From: Macrotrachela quadricornifera
Lineage: Eukaryota > Rotifera > Eurotatoria > Philodinida > Philodinidae
Direction of reading: 5' to 3'
Length of the DNA stretch: 64,000 nt
NCBI GenBank assembly: GCA_022393335.1
Contig: JAJEKB010021564.1
Location: 437,669 to 501,668 of the forward strand
Shown here: positions 1 to 11,308 of the stretch, one piece after another
Numbering within the stretch: the first letter of the stretch is position 1
Layout: each line of letters begins with the position of its first letter
The notes under the pieces: generated by a model
What the model saw: the letters and a program-made list of their open reading frames with translations, nothing else
Database searches by the model: none
What the model was told of the DNA's origin: nothing
Made by a program: the position numbers and the translations under genes

Positions 1-432
1 TAGGTTCGTGAGAAGCGTTTATTTCTTCCACTGAGGGGACGACAATAGGAAAAAACGAAAATGAGTTTCTGTATCTGTCGCTGGTCGCAGGCCCGATCTG
101 AAAAATATTTGTTTGACGCAAAGGTAGTCGAGGCTGAGGAATCCGAATCTGATATTAGTTTTTCAAGATTTTTTGTGATTAATAGTTTTTTATAAAAGAT
201 ATTCTCTGGACTGATGAGAGGATCATATGAGAAAAAACAGTTTGCTTGCTGGCTGGTCGTCGGGATCATAGGTCAAAAAAACCTGTTCGTAGAAAAATCG
301 GTCGAAGAATCGCAAGTTTAAGGTCAACTCGACGGCTTACGTTTGACCAAAGGTTTTCGGAATCGGTGAATTGAGTTTCATATTCATTTTTTAAAATTTC
401 CAAATAAATTTTTTACGTCATAGAAGGCTTTT
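1..432. other. no gene seen
   Basis: No convincing reading frame, splice pattern or repeat was recognised here. It ends at the TTAA that opens the first MITE. Confidence 0.5.
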
Positions 433-1030
433 TTAACACATTCAGCACGATGTGAGCCACCGGTGGCTCACGGTATATTTCATATTTTAATCTCTAAATA
501 CATTCTATTAAAAAAAACAGCATATACCAGAAGATGCAGCGTGGAAAACTCTACAACCTTCGTAGTAAAGCTTATTTTAATTGCGTAATTTTTGTTTTCA
601 AAAAAGGGTAAAACTATATGTCACTAGTTTTTGAGGTTGCGAAACGATCGTTTTTTTCTATACAAATGTAAAATTTCATTTTTCTTATTTCATCTTTTTA
701 TCACCTAATATAATTCCGTAAGAAGAAACAAAATATACTACAAGACGGCGCGTGAAACCCTCTATAATCTACATCGTAAAGCTTATTTCGATTGTGCATC
801 TTTTGTTTTCAAAAAAAGCAAAATTCTATGCGATCGATTTTTACAACCTCAATAATTGGTCGCACACAGTTTTGGTTTTTTTGACAACAAAAGGTGCACA
901 ATCGAAATAGACTTTACGATGTAGATTGTAGAGCGTTTCACGTTGCATCTTGTGGTATATTTTGTTTTCTAATAAAACGAATTTAGAGATGTTACTTTCT
1001 ATGAAAATCGAATCGTGTTGAAAGGGTTAA
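433..1030. mobile_element. TTAA-flanked MITE, copy 1 (piggyBac-type)
   Basis: TTAA stands at both ends (433-436 and 1027-1030) with short terminal inverted repeats (TTAACACATTC at the left, GAAAGGGTTAA at the right). Just inside the left end is a GC-rich palindrome around CCACCGGTGG. There is no coding capacity. A second copy at 10812-11308 has the same architecture: TTAA, palindrome, long AT-rich body, internal fold-back. TTAA target duplication is the hallmark of piggyBac-superfamily transposition, so this is probably a non-autonomous element moved by a piggyBac transposase. That link is inferred from the ends only. Confidence 0.75.
724..985. repeat. internal inverted repeat of MITE copy 1
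   Basis: Two arms of roughly 100 bp (about 724-830 and 880-985) are reverse complements with scattered mismatches. Both contain the words CTACATCGTAAAG and ATGCACAATCGAAAT or close variants. A transcript across it would form a long hairpin. The same design recurs at 11100-11250 and, more diverged, at 43310-43490. Confidence 0.7.
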
Positions 1031-1693
1031 TAGTGGAAGGAGATTTTGTAGGATGTCAGACAAATAAAAGGGCCCTATTTCCTCGATTTCGTTGTCCATA
1101 TTTCTGCAATTTTTTAGATGGGCTTGCAGAAGAGAATTTTAATATAAGGAGAAGTTTCGCTCTCTAGACTTTCTGAGGCCTGTGCTGAGAGTTTTATCAC
1201 AATCAAGTTATGCAACTGCTAGATCTGGCTAGGATCTCATATAAAAAAATTTCTGGACCAAAAAAAGGCCAAATTTGGGCTTAAAAAAGTCGTCTGAGTA
1301 TCTCAAGCTCCACTATTTTGGCGCTGAAAAGGCTTCGTTTTTCAACTTATACTAGCTCATTAATGGTCAAAAGATTTGTACAATGCAGGGATATGTTTAG
1401 CATGAATGATTGTCGAGAAGTACCAGTCCTTTTTCTTACAAGAAACAGTTGTCCTTAAAAGAATTGCATTCTCCATCGTGCTCGTTACAGGTGGCTTACC
1501 AAAAAAAAGCTTATGATTTAGAAAAGGGATAAAATCTTTCACCAGTTGCGTTGTATAAAACCTCAGCTGACGAAATTATTAGAGAAACTGTGAACATTAA
1601 GAAGGTAAAGAAAAGATTGTTTTGGTCAGGATTAACTATGAGAAATGTAAGAGTTTGGGTAATATATAAAACAGTAGTCAATCTTGAGCCGTC
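1031..1693. other. no gene seen
   Basis: AT-rich spacer between the MITE and the 3' end of the propeller-like gene. Short open frames here show no family pattern. Confidence 0.5.
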
Positions 1694-2527
1694 TTATAAA
1701 TCATAGAAACGAAGTTCGTCATCTGTTTGTACGACAAGACAGTTCCGATCATTGACGAATTCTAGAGAATGTATATGTCCGTCGTACGAGAGTGTGCGTT
1801 TCAGATTTCCGTCGGAGTCAATATGCAACATCTGATTGCCAAAAAATACATAAAGTAAAAATTCATCATTTGGTAGAGCGCAGATTTTGTAAGACCTGGG
1901 AGTGGTAGGTAAGTCGATTGTGTGCTCCACTTTCATGTCGTTAGGATTACGAAGTTGAAAAATGAATTGCCTCCGATAACTAACGCTTACAATGACCCCT
2001 AATTTTGTGCCGCTACTGTTGAATTTAATGTCTTCTGTATTTTGATCCTTTTCACATGCCAATGGTGGCTCAAGTTTTTGTAACAATTTCCATTGTTGCT
2101 CCATGTTGTAAATATCAATGCTTTGGGCCGCATCGCTATCGAGCACTATAAATTTTTCACCGTGACATGTACATTCAGACAGCCAGAAGTCAACTTCCAT
2201 AACTGCGTCTACCTTTTGTGTGTTCATATCTAGTGAGAAGAGCTGTGTCTTGTCCGATACAAATAGAAAACGACTCAGATGGGACGACCAACACATGTAA
2301 TATACGTAATCTTGTTTTACGGAAAAGATCTCATTCCCATCCGCATCAATCAGTTTCAGTGCTCCTTTAATCGAATATAATAGCTGCTGATTATTGGCAG
2401 CCATGGCGTGAGAATACTCATCGACAGCGATTTCGACACTTTTTCTCGGTGTCTCGTTCAATCGATCAATGTTGAGTGACGGTGCAGAGACGGCGGAAGC
2501 GTTGGGCGAGAAGGTGGTGACACTCAT
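1694..2527 (-). CDS. beta-propeller-like protein, 277 aa
   Basis: One uninterrupted minus-strand frame starting at an ATG. The N-terminal 30 residues are Ser/Thr-rich. After that the protein alternates hydrophobic strands with short polar turns, about 40 residues per unit (KLIDADGNEIF, LFSLDMNTQKV, IDIYNMEQQW, MLHIDSDGNLKR, LRFYDL), the spacing of propeller blades. There is no WD dipeptide signature, so the fold is inferred. The C-terminal half of the gene at 20909-22726 has the same layout and length, but there it is fused to an ADP-ribosyltransferase. This copy has no such domain upstream. A TATA-like stretch lies about 60 bp upstream on the minus strand (near 2583-2593). Function unknown. 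Confidence 0.7.
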   Translation of the reverse strand: MSVTTFSPNASAVSAPSLNIDRLNETPRKSVEIAVDEYSHAMAANNQQLLYSIKGALKLIDADGNEIFSVKQDYVYYMCWSSHLSRFLFVSDKTQLFSLDMNTQKVDAVMEVDFWLSECTCHGEKFIVLDSDAAQSIDIYNMEQQWKLLQKLEPPLACEKDQNTEDIKFNSSGTKLGVIVSVSYRRQFIFQLRNPNDMKVEHTIDLPTTPRSYKICALPNDEFLLYVFFGNQMLHIDSDGNLKRTLSYDGHIHSLEFVNDRNCLVVQTDDELRFYDL

Positions 2528-3261
2528 GTTTGAAAAACTACTGTACTCTTTTCTTTCTTTCGATTTTTTTCTCCAACAATAAATAATATATCAAATAGGT
2601 GGGAAGAATATAAAAAACAAAAATCTTGAAAAGATAAAGTAAGTATTGACATTTAGCTTAGTAGAAGAAAAGAAAGACGACAAAAAATATGTTTAGAATA
2701 GTCGTCATCGCATTTTTTATTGTTAGAAAAAACTTCGTCCATAGAGGACGCCCGTCAAAAAGAGCAGAAATGATCGACGGCGATGGAGAGGCGGATTATT
2801 TAAGGACGATTTTTTACAGAGATTATGAATCTGCATATTGCGTAGTGAGAAATTACCGAAGCTCGTAATATGTCTAAATGTTGCAAAGCATCTGCGTTCT
2901 TATTTTGAAAACTTCACTGAGGTGCTTCTACCCGCAAAATGGTCGACGTATGATATAATTGGGCGTTCAGAAAAGTGCAGGGTATGACTCGAATATCCTT
3001 TTGATGGATCTTCCGCTGGATATACTCTATAAGCATGTACAGTAATAACAGAACCTTTTTTCTGTCCCGTCCATCCTTTCTAAAGCTGGGTTTACTGATT
3101 TTTCTCCCACCCGTTCTCGCAAAAATGAGAACAACTTTACACAGGAAAAGACAAGTGTACCAAGAAATCAGTTTCTATATACTCAAACTTCTTATAAAGT
3201 GCATCGACTTCTTCTGTTGAATTTACGAATGACAAGTAATATTTGTGGTGGAAAGCTTGGA
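2528..3261. other. no gene seen; putative promoter of the propeller-like gene
   Basis: The first about 70 bases upstream of the minus-strand ATG are pyrimidine-rich with an AATAATATATC stretch that could act as a TATA element. The rest shows no coding pattern that I can support. Confidence 0.35.
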
Positions 3262-3600
3262 TTAATAGAAAGGGTGTGGATGTGGGTGTAGATGAGGAAC
3301 AGAGAGACCCACACCCACACCCTCAAGATATGGAATATTGACAGAGAGTCTTTCTTTGTTAATTAATTTCATAAAAATTTGATAGAATTGATTTTCAGAT
3401 ATTTTGATCGCTTGAAATTGTTCAGAACCATATATTGCTTCCATAAAATTAATGACATCTAAACCTTTGAGATACCCGATGAGTAAATATCCGATATCTG
3501 GATTGAGTACAACTATTTTCTCATTTAGTTCAGCTTGGTAGTTAAACGGTAACACGTGAAGCACATTAAAGTAAATATCAATAAAATCTACAATGAACAA
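3262..3600 (-). other. unassigned open frame, 112 codons
   Basis: A minus-strand frame with a protein-like stretch (VLPFNYQAELNEKI, IGYLLIGYLKGLD) whose last 20 codons run through a GGGTGTGG-type simple repeat. It could be a terminal exon of the decaying USP-like gene upstream on the same strand, but I found no convincing splice junction joining them. No family recognised. Confidence 0.25.
3270..3323. repeat. inverted TGTGGG-like simple repeat
   Basis: A left arm (GGGTGTGGATGTGGGTGT) and a right arm (ACCCACACCCACACCC) are near-perfect reverse complements separated by about 20 bp. The unit TGTGGG resembles the telomeric repeat I recall for bdelloid rotifers, but only two to three units are present in each arm. 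Confidence 0.5.
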
Positions 3601-4431
3601 AGAATTCTTTTTTTCGATATAGAAAATCGACGAATGAGAAAAAAAAATAGTTGATAGTAAAATGGATCAAAACAAAAAGCATTCCGAAGGTTACTGATAC
3701 AAGGTCGTGTGAAGTGAACTAAAGTCCGTGTGAACCAAAGTGGAGTCCATAATCCATGTTTTACCAATATATGTATATAAATCGCAGAAAATCGTGAATC
3801 TTTCTTTATTATTATTTGTACATGTTTTCTCAAAATTTTGCAACGTTTCTCTCTAATAATTGACGTGATTCAAGCTCTACAATGCAAAACTTATGCTAAT
3901 CTTACTGCTATATTTAGAAAATACAATGTGATTTGATGTAAATATTTGATGTCAAACCTAAGTATAGAAATAAAAATTTATTATAACATTAGATATTGAA
4001 AAAATTGGTAGATGTTTAGTTTATAGGCTGTAGATTTATTCAGTACTATTACTTCAAATATCAGATATTGACAAAGAAAAAGAAAAAAGATATAATAAAA
4101 ACACTTGTGAATCATAGACAATATAGCTAGAATACAAATAACAATAGAAAACGCAAATAACAAAAAAAAAGACAAATAAAATAATAAAAATTTGACTTGA
4201 CGATAATTTAGTTGAATCATGTAATCCTGTTTGTATTTGATGATGTGATTGAGACCTAAACAGAAACAGCTGAAAAACTTGAACTGATCGTCGAAAGACA
4301 ATACAGTTAATACGGATTTTCTGTGTAGAGCAAAAGGCGAAATTTCAGAAACAGACAAATTTATATTGAGCAGAATCAGTTAAAAATGAGATCCCCTTTT
4401 AGAAAGTAAATGATATTCTCTATGTGATGTG

Positions 4432-5986
4432 TTAAAAACGAGAAATAAATACAATTGTAAGCACCTGACGATGAAAACCAAGAATTACACCACTCGTATC
4501 GAATAAATCATATAATTCGTCGTGTGTCAATGGAATTTGTTTATCATATGATTTGTTAACATATTGAACATATTTATTGTTTGCTTTTTTAATAACAACC
4601 AGTGTATCACTGTATCGACTAATTAATAAAACAGAATTTGTTGAATAAATATATTCAATATTTGCCATATTGTTTATAGTAGTCATAGAATTGAATATGT
4701 TTTCTGGTAGACTTTTGGGATCGATGAAAGTGTAAATGTAACAACAGAAGATTGTTTCAAAAAAGAGTTTTGACACAAATGAAACTGAAGAATGAGAGTT
4801 GGATTTTAATAAATCCTATGAATAAAATTCAAAAGAAAAATAGCACGCTAGAATTGAACTTTTCAAATATCTCATATTTTCTATACATCTGATAAAGTTG
4901 TTGAACTATATAATCAAAAGTACTCCTTATAGTTTTGGATGGAAAACAATTGAGTCAATATAATACGTACGATTAAACATGGTGGACATTCAATAAATGA
5001 TTGTTTATGGACCTGTATGTTGACATTTATTATTGAATGATAACCACAAGTAGAACATTGTTCAATATTAGTTTCAACTTCGCCAACTGGTAATATTGGA
5101 TAAGCAGTAAGTTGACGAGTAGAAGAGGATTTACAAATAAATATGTGTTCAGTTGATGATGAAAAACCATTACACACATCTTGACAAGAATTAGATAAAT
5201 AATATGATTTAACTACAGCAATAAGGACATCATTCAATTCATGAAGGGTACTAGTTTTTCGTATTAATGAACAAGCTTCTTGTAGTGTCGTACATGATGA
5301 AATTTTACGAAGAGAGGATAGCGATTTGTTCAATGCACATTGATATAAAGCGGAAACGAAATTGTGTTCGGTTCAACTGTTGAGACGTTCAAAGATCAAG
5401 ATCCCTGAATAAACAAAACATTTTAACAATGATTTCATAAAGCATAAAGAAATTGGAATTTGATTCTAATTATTGAGCAACTGTCAGAAACAAGTTTTAG
5501 AATGATTAAAAAATCTTAGAACTTACGGCTATGAGCAAAGAGACGTTTTAACTGATCACCTCCACCGATCAACCTTTTGTTAATGCTTGTTGACCAACTC
5601 TTTTTAATTTTTGTCGTTCGAACTATTAACTGAGTACTATTCATTTCCAAAACACTACAGAAACACACCAAATCAAACACTATAGACGATGGTAATCCAA
5701 CTGAAGTCCAACTTGAAAAGTATGCTAATAAAAACATATCAGGAGGTTTTCTAGATTTAACATTTCTTTTATATTCATTAACAGTAATCACCAAAAACGA
5801 TGGCCATTTAGGCACTTCGATATAACGAGTTGTAGCCTTTTTGCAAGGTTCACATAGAATATCTGATGAAGTGGGAGCAAAATATCCATAAAGATTGTGT
5901 TCAAGATGTAAACCTGTGCGAAGTACATTTACCGGAATCGAATGAATTGTATCACGAATTTTTATTGTTGTTTTACAAGTGCTGCA
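4432..5986 (-). pseudogene. multi-exon gene with USP-like zinc finger, disabled
   Basis: Minus-strand exons with short introns. Exon A (5986-5527) opens after a TTTTATAG acceptor and ends at a GTAAGT donor. It encodes CSTC, then about 45 residues later CEPCKK, then a VPKWPSFLVITVNEYKRN strand. This is the zinc-finger-plus-strand order of ubiquitin-specific peptidase folds. Exon B (5404-4971, donor GTACGT) encodes a second CSTC/CPPC pair but carries an in-frame TGA at 5375-5373. A third open stretch (to 4432) contains LVVIKKANNKYVQYVNKS, also USP-tail-like, in a frame that does not follow from exon B. No catalytic Cys or His box was identified. A transposon-borne peptidase-like domain is an alternative reading. 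Confidence 0.4.
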
Positions 5987-5989
5987 CTA

Positions 5990-7390
5990 TAAAAAAAAAG
6001 GGTTTTCAATCTTTTCATGGGTTTTTGAAAGTACCTTTTAGGTTTCCGAATATTCGGAAACCGTTGAGTTTTCTAGAATACTAAATTCGATGCTCCAAAG
6101 GTATTCTGGAATACCCTTTTTGGTTTTCGAAATATTCTACCGGAAACTCTTTTGGTTTCCGAACTTTATGTACCTCAGAAGGGTATAGTAGAAAACCTTT
6201 ATTGGTTTCCGAAGTTTCTGTATCTCAAAAAGGTATAATGAAAAACCTACATTGGCTTCCGAGGTTAAGGAAATCTTTGCAAAGGTTTTCACTATAAGTT
6301 AACCTAGTGAATACTGTTCCAGAAAAACTACTTGATGCTGGAATGATAATCCTGAAGAAATACAAAATGTGTTTCAAATAGTTCAAGCAGTACCAATGTC
6401 AATTGATCCGCAAATCAGCTATAAAAGAAAGGCAGATCAGCTAATTGACGAACAGGCATTATATAGTGAAAATGCTCCACAAACAAAAAAACCAACTCGA
6501 TCAACTCGTCGCAAATTATAATTAAAATGAAAAAAAGCAAAAAGAAGAATGAATAAAACTTGTTTAATCCTCCTCTCTATTTCTTGTTATAATGAAGGAT
6601 TTTCTTTTTCATTCTTTACTTCAAAAAAGATTTTCAACTCCTTCTTTTTCATGTCCTTTTTAATTTCTTTGTTTATAGGGAGGATTTATTTTAATTGTAG
6701 TTTTTCGATAGTAGCCAATCATAAAACCATAACTATTCTTAATATTACACAGTTTCCATTTAACAAACGTTCTTTTCTACTCGTCATTTCTTTTAATAAA
6801 AACTTCGCGCTCCCATATAAGAAACTTTCTGAAATACTATAAACTAAAAGTTTCACCAAAACAATATTTTGGCTTCGTATTATCGCGATATTCATAATAA
6901 GTAATATATTTTAGAATTGAAAACAAAATTCATATACTACTTTTTTTATTTCAAATTAGATTTTCACTCAAAGATATTCATTCAGTTGGTAAGTTCTACA
7001 TTTTAAATTAAGAATTATGAGTTTATTTTCATTTATTATAGTGCTTGTTATGGAATTTCGCAAATCTTTAGGCGAGAGAACCAGCTATAGGTAGTATGTT
7101 ATATGTAGGTGAAGGTGTGAGTGTGATGTTACAGTTCGCAAGGCGCATCACCTAAACTAGATATTTACAGCTTAGAAACCTTTACTGAGTTTCTCAGCTG
7201 GATATTTAGTATTTTATAGGTACTGGTTTATACGGGTTTTCGGTAGTTCGGAAACCTTTTTTGAGTTTCCGAACTGAGGGTTGTCTATGGCATAGCTAAG
7301 GGTTTTTGATGGGTTTCCAATAGTTCGAAAACCCGTGTCCGGAAACTCTTATTGAGTATTCGAGAATACTGATTTTTTTCTAGAGTGTAG
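5990..7390. repeat. GGTTTCCGAA-rich repeat zone
   Basis: Two blocks, 5990-6300 and 7200-7390, are built from diverged repeats of GGTTTCCGAA and its complement TTCGGAAACC, alternating with GGTATTCTAGAATACC-like words. At least eight units are visible. The blocks flank about 900 bp of mostly AT-rich sequence holding a short coding remnant (6336-6521). The arrangement resembles the sub-terminal repeats of a DNA transposon, but I could not define exact ends or a target duplication. Confidence 0.5.
6336..6521 (+). pseudogene. C-terminal coding remnant with nuclear-localisation-like tail
   Basis: An open stretch that starts directly after an in-frame stop and ends at TAA. It encodes NPEEIQNVFQIVQAV, then SYKRKADQLIDE, and closes with KKPTRSTRRKL, a basic tail that looks nuclear. 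No start codon or acceptor site fits, so it is probably the surviving 3' end of a DNA-binding or transposase protein. Its position between the GGTTTCCGAA blocks supports a transposon origin. Family unknown. Confidence 0.35.
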
Positions 7391-7883
7391 AAGTACCATT
7401 TTTGCCATATAGGTTTAAATTATATTTATTTTCTAAGGATGATGTATATAGAGACTTGTGCAAAATTTCATCCTCTTTCAAATGACACTATTTTCAAGCT
7501 TACGAACGCATTTTTATGTCACTTTTTTGTCTTAATTTGATATCCCTCTGCAGTAAAAATTGAGTAAAAATCCAGTTTGAATAGTCTAATGGGGGCCACT
7601 GATTGACCTTCCAAATGCGCTGAAAATGAGATAGAAAGATTTGCCGTGTCATTCTGCATCATTTCATATGTACCTTTGATGATTTTAAAGATGGGCCGAT
7701 TCGCGTTCTTATATGCCCCCGTCCTTTATTGGCTACTTTCTTGAAAGAAAAGACCACTACTATAAGATCAGCGATGGTAAAACACGGGACTGAAAAAGGC
7801 CGAGGAGAACCTTAGCAACAGTTTTTTTCTGTAAGAAAGCTTTTTGGGAGCAAAGCTTTTTATCTAGCTATCTTCAATTTTGA

Positions 7884-8238
7884 TGTCTAGTTCATGATGA
7901 ATCGACCTTTAAATCCGGTGAAGTTTCTGCAAAACGTTGGTTCTTTGGTGATCAAGCACCCTTTCACAGTAAGGGACGTGAAAGATCGAATATCGTTAGT
8001 GATTTCCTGATGCAACATTCGGCTAGGCCTTTTTTTGAGTTGGATGAAAATGAATACCGGCGAGCTGTTGATAAGTATCCCGAATTAGAAGGTCCATCAG
8101 ATATTGAATATATCCAACAAACAGCTACTGCTTCAAATTCCAGTTGGTCATGATGCTTATTTCGATAGCTCTACAGTTCTTGAACAGTTCAAGAATACAG
8201 CAAAGTCACACTCAGTCTATGATTTTGGTAATAAGTAA
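7884..8238 (+). pseudogene. DDE-type transposase remnant
   Basis: The frame opens after a stop at 7881 and encodes HDESTFKSGEVSAKRWFFGD, then KGRERSNIVSDFL and FFELDENEYRRAV. HDEST followed by KGxGxSxxVSDFL is the pattern I recall from a DDE-superfamily transposase found in many fungi and invertebrates. It stops at 8151-8153. A second frame overlapping that point carries on with VGHDAYFDSSTVLEQF to a TAA at 8236-8238, so a frameshift separates them. No intact N-terminal part or terminal repeats were found nearby. Confidence 0.55.
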
Positions 8239-9071
8239 CTAGAACTCAACACAAATGATCAAACATCTGTGCTTCTTCAGTTCTCAAACATATGTAAAAG
8301 CCAACATACTCCAAATTTCATCAAACCAGTAGTCCACAACTCCGGCTCTTCATGATAGAGCAACTAACAAAAAAACTCATTCCTCATATATTTTGACTCA
8401 ATTAGTTGATATGTCAAATTACCATCCACATTACTTACCATAGAACTTATTTCTTATTCTTTTATCTTCAATTAAGATCCAAGGTCGAAAATTTCCATGA
8501 AATAAATTACTCGATTATACTACATTATTGATTATGATTATTTTTTCTCAACATGATTTAAATGCTCAACATTAAAAATTATATCTTTCTGACAAATTTA
8601 TGTTAAGTATTTAATTAAACTTTAACTTTTGATTGTATTGATTGCATTTTGATATTCTCTCTTTGAAAGAAAACGTCACAAACAGAAAAAATATCCTCAA
8701 GATCACATGTTGACTCATTTACGTCATGTTGTTACGAAAAAGGACAATTTTATGAATCGAAAATGAATATATGCTTATGCATTCGTGCAAATAGTTACTC
8801 GGTAAAAATGAAATGATTCATCTTGATACTTATATGAATTCCTGCTGTCTAAAAGTACATTTCGAATAAACCAACTTTTTTTTCACTGTCAATAGTGAAT
8901 CAACAATAACAACGAAACCTCTAAAAATATTCTTTTTCGAAGAATATTGTGAGGTAATCAGTGAAATGAAAAAACCAATTTCACTTCCTTTTTCACGATC
9001 AGAGTGTGCATAATTTCAATTCAGAGATACCCCTACACTCTACGTCACTCTTTTTTCACTCACTCAAATTC
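8239..9071. other. no gene seen
   Basis: AT-rich intergenic DNA leading into the rhomboid promoter. No reading frame with family resemblance. Confidence 0.5.
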
Positions 9072-9079
9072 TATATATA
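9072..9079 (+). promoter_or_regulatory. TATA box of the rhomboid gene
   Basis: TATATATA lies about 50 bp before the ATG at 9129. Transcription starting about 30 bp downstream would leave a 5' leader of 20-30 bases. This argues against the longer open frame that begins at 9006, because its first 40 codons would span the promoter. Confidence 0.45.
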
Positions 9080-9128
9080 CGCGTGCTGTTCAGATGATTT
9101 TATCTTGAATGAATTTTATTTGCTAAAG

Positions 9129-10108
9129 ATGGTATCGTTAAAAAAGATTTTCATCGATGAAAGTAGACGTGAATCGACGGGTCATTATCCAATTTTTATC
9201 ATTTGTGTTAGCATTATCGATATCGCATTACTCATATATACCATTGTTTATAATAAAGGCTTATCTTCAATGTCCGAAAATCCAATGGCTGGACCTTCGA
9301 CTATAACACTTATTCGCAATGGTGCTAAGTTTGTTCCCTGTATGAAATCAACACCAGAAGATTTGCTAAATTATACAACCACATGTCCATCGGTGGGATC
9401 AACTACTAACCAAACATGCACGTACGAGGAATATCTTTGGTATGTTTGCAACGTTGAAAATTTAAAAGGTTTTCCTTATCAAATTTATCGATTCTTCATA
9501 CCAATGTTCTTGCATGGTGGAATAATTCATTTAATTTTGAACTTAATCAATCAATTGATCATTGGCATACGATTGGAACGAAAGTTTGCCTCTATTCGTG
9601 TTGGTGTTATGTATATTCTATCGGGTATCGGTGGTACTGTACTCAGCGCAGTTGGACTACCGCGAAATCGTAAGTAAATGTAAAAAGAAACCAGATAAAA
9701 TTTAGAATTTTTCTCCATTTTTTAGCCGGTGTTGGAGCGTCGGGAGCGTTGTATGGAATCTATGCTGTTTATTTTATGGATATTATATGTGAGTGGAAAA
9801 GTTTACCAAAACCAAAACCTTGGATTCCAATGATCATCGAAGGAATTTTTGTTATTGCCTCATTGATAATAGGCATTTTTGTTCCAATAATTGATTATAT
9901 GGCACATATTGGTGGTTTACTAGTGGGAATTCTCAGTGGTTTATTGATATGTCCAAATTTATATTGGGATATTTGCAAATTCAATGATCCTACCAAACCA
10001 AGATTGATTTTTATGGGTATTTCCTTTGTACTTTTATTAGCATTTTTTCTTGGTGGATTTATTGGATTTTTTCGAACGACTTCGACTATCTACTCAATAA
10101 CCAATTAA
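9129..10108 (+). CDS. rhomboid-family intramembrane serine protease, 307 aa
   Basis: Two exons, 9129-9669 and 9726-10108, joined across a 56-bp intron (GTAAGT..TTTTTAG, phase 1). Rhomboids are polytopic proteases that cut single-pass membrane proteins inside the bilayer. Visible landmarks in order: a short cytosolic N-terminus, TM1 (IFIICVSIIDIALLIYTI), a long lumenal loop with four cysteines, the HGGIIH motif in the next helix, GASGALYG with the nucleophile Ser, and AHIGG with the catalytic His, followed by a last hydrophobic helix. All catalytic landmarks are present, so it should be active rather than an iRhom. The start at 9129 is chosen because the TATA box lies at 9072. Substrate unknown. 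Confidence 0.9.
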
Positions 10109-10811
10109 ACGAACTTCTCTATCACATTACATCTTTGAAAGCTAGCAAGTTCCTTTTTATGTGTATCGCAATGACCACGTGAAAGTACAAATCGAACGAA
10201 TATTTATTCTTTCTGAAACGCTCGTATATTTCCCATAAAATTAAAAAATAAATTTCGCATTCTTGTTCTCATGAAAAACATTTCATTTAAGATGTAACGG
10301 GAATGATACTGTAGGATTCTGATAATTGATATTTATTTCATCGTTCATAGTAACTTCGGCAGGACATATATACGCAGATATTTATCGATCTACATCAACA
10401 GAATAAATATAACTTGCATGAATACCTAGGAAATATTGAGTTCTGTGATTCGCCCTCAGCAATTTACAAAAAGTCAGTTTCGTTTAAGGTGAAAATAAGT
10501 GAAGAGTGAAGTCTTGAATAGGGCTCTGAATGGTTCAGCTCGACCAACGACAAGATAAACACCTCTCAAAAACCATATAAAATTTGTTTATATGTTGAAA
10601 CTATTCCATAGTATCTTTCTTTGGCACTGTTAGCGTGCGTTTTGAAGACTAACGGAATGATAAACGATGATTGATAAAATTTTCATGCCTTCTTTACAAT
10701 ATTTTCATCGATATTTATTGAAAATAAAAAACAAAGCGAAAAAACCAGTTAATACTAAGAAATCTAATCAATCAAGATCGCTAAGGTTTCCTATTCACTA
10801 ACACTTACTTG
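10109..10811. other. no gene seen
   Basis: 3' flank of the rhomboid gene with AATAAA at about 10248 as a possible polyadenylation signal. Otherwise featureless AT-rich DNA. Confidence 0.4.
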
Positions 10812-11308
10812 TTAACACATTCGATCCGATGTAGCCCACCGGTGGGCCACACTTTGCATTTCATATTTTTATCTCTAAATAGATTTTATTAAAAAAACAA
10901 CATATACCATAAGTTTCAGCGTGAAAAGCTCTACAATTCCCATAGTAAACCTTATTTTAATTGTGTAATTTTTGTTTGCAAAGTAAGTGAAACTCTGTGT
11001 AACTAGCTTTTCAAGTTGCGAAACGATCATTTTTTTTGCACGAATGTGAAATTTCATTTTTCTTGTTTCACCTTTTTATCACCTAATATTATTTCGTGAG
11101 AAAAAACAAAATATAGCACAAGATGCAGTGTGAAATGCTCTACAATTTTCATCGTAAAGTTTATTTGTTGTTTTCGGAAAAATCAAAAATTTTATGATGT
11201 AGATTGTAGAGCTTTTCATGCTGCATCTTGTGGTAGATTTTGTTTTCTAATAAAATATATTGAAAGATTTTAGTTTCTATGAAATTTGAATCAGGGTGAA
11301 TGTGTTAA
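10812..11308. mobile_element. TTAA-flanked MITE, copy 2 (piggyBac-type)
   Basis: TTAA at 10812-10815 and 11305-11308. The terminal inverted repeat TTAACACATTC is better preserved than in copy 1, since the right end reads GAATGTGTTAA. The CCACCGGTGG palindrome and the following CTCTACAA, TTATTTTAATTG and TTTCATTTTTCTT blocks run collinear with copy 1. The internal fold-back (about 11100-11250) is shorter, which accounts for the roughly 100-bp size difference. Confidence 0.75.

Noticed and set aside
9006..9128. Longer N-terminus for the rhomboid gene
   Set aside because: The extra 41 codons would span a TATA box at 9072-9079 and have no rhomboid-like content. The ATG at 9129 fits the promoter spacing.
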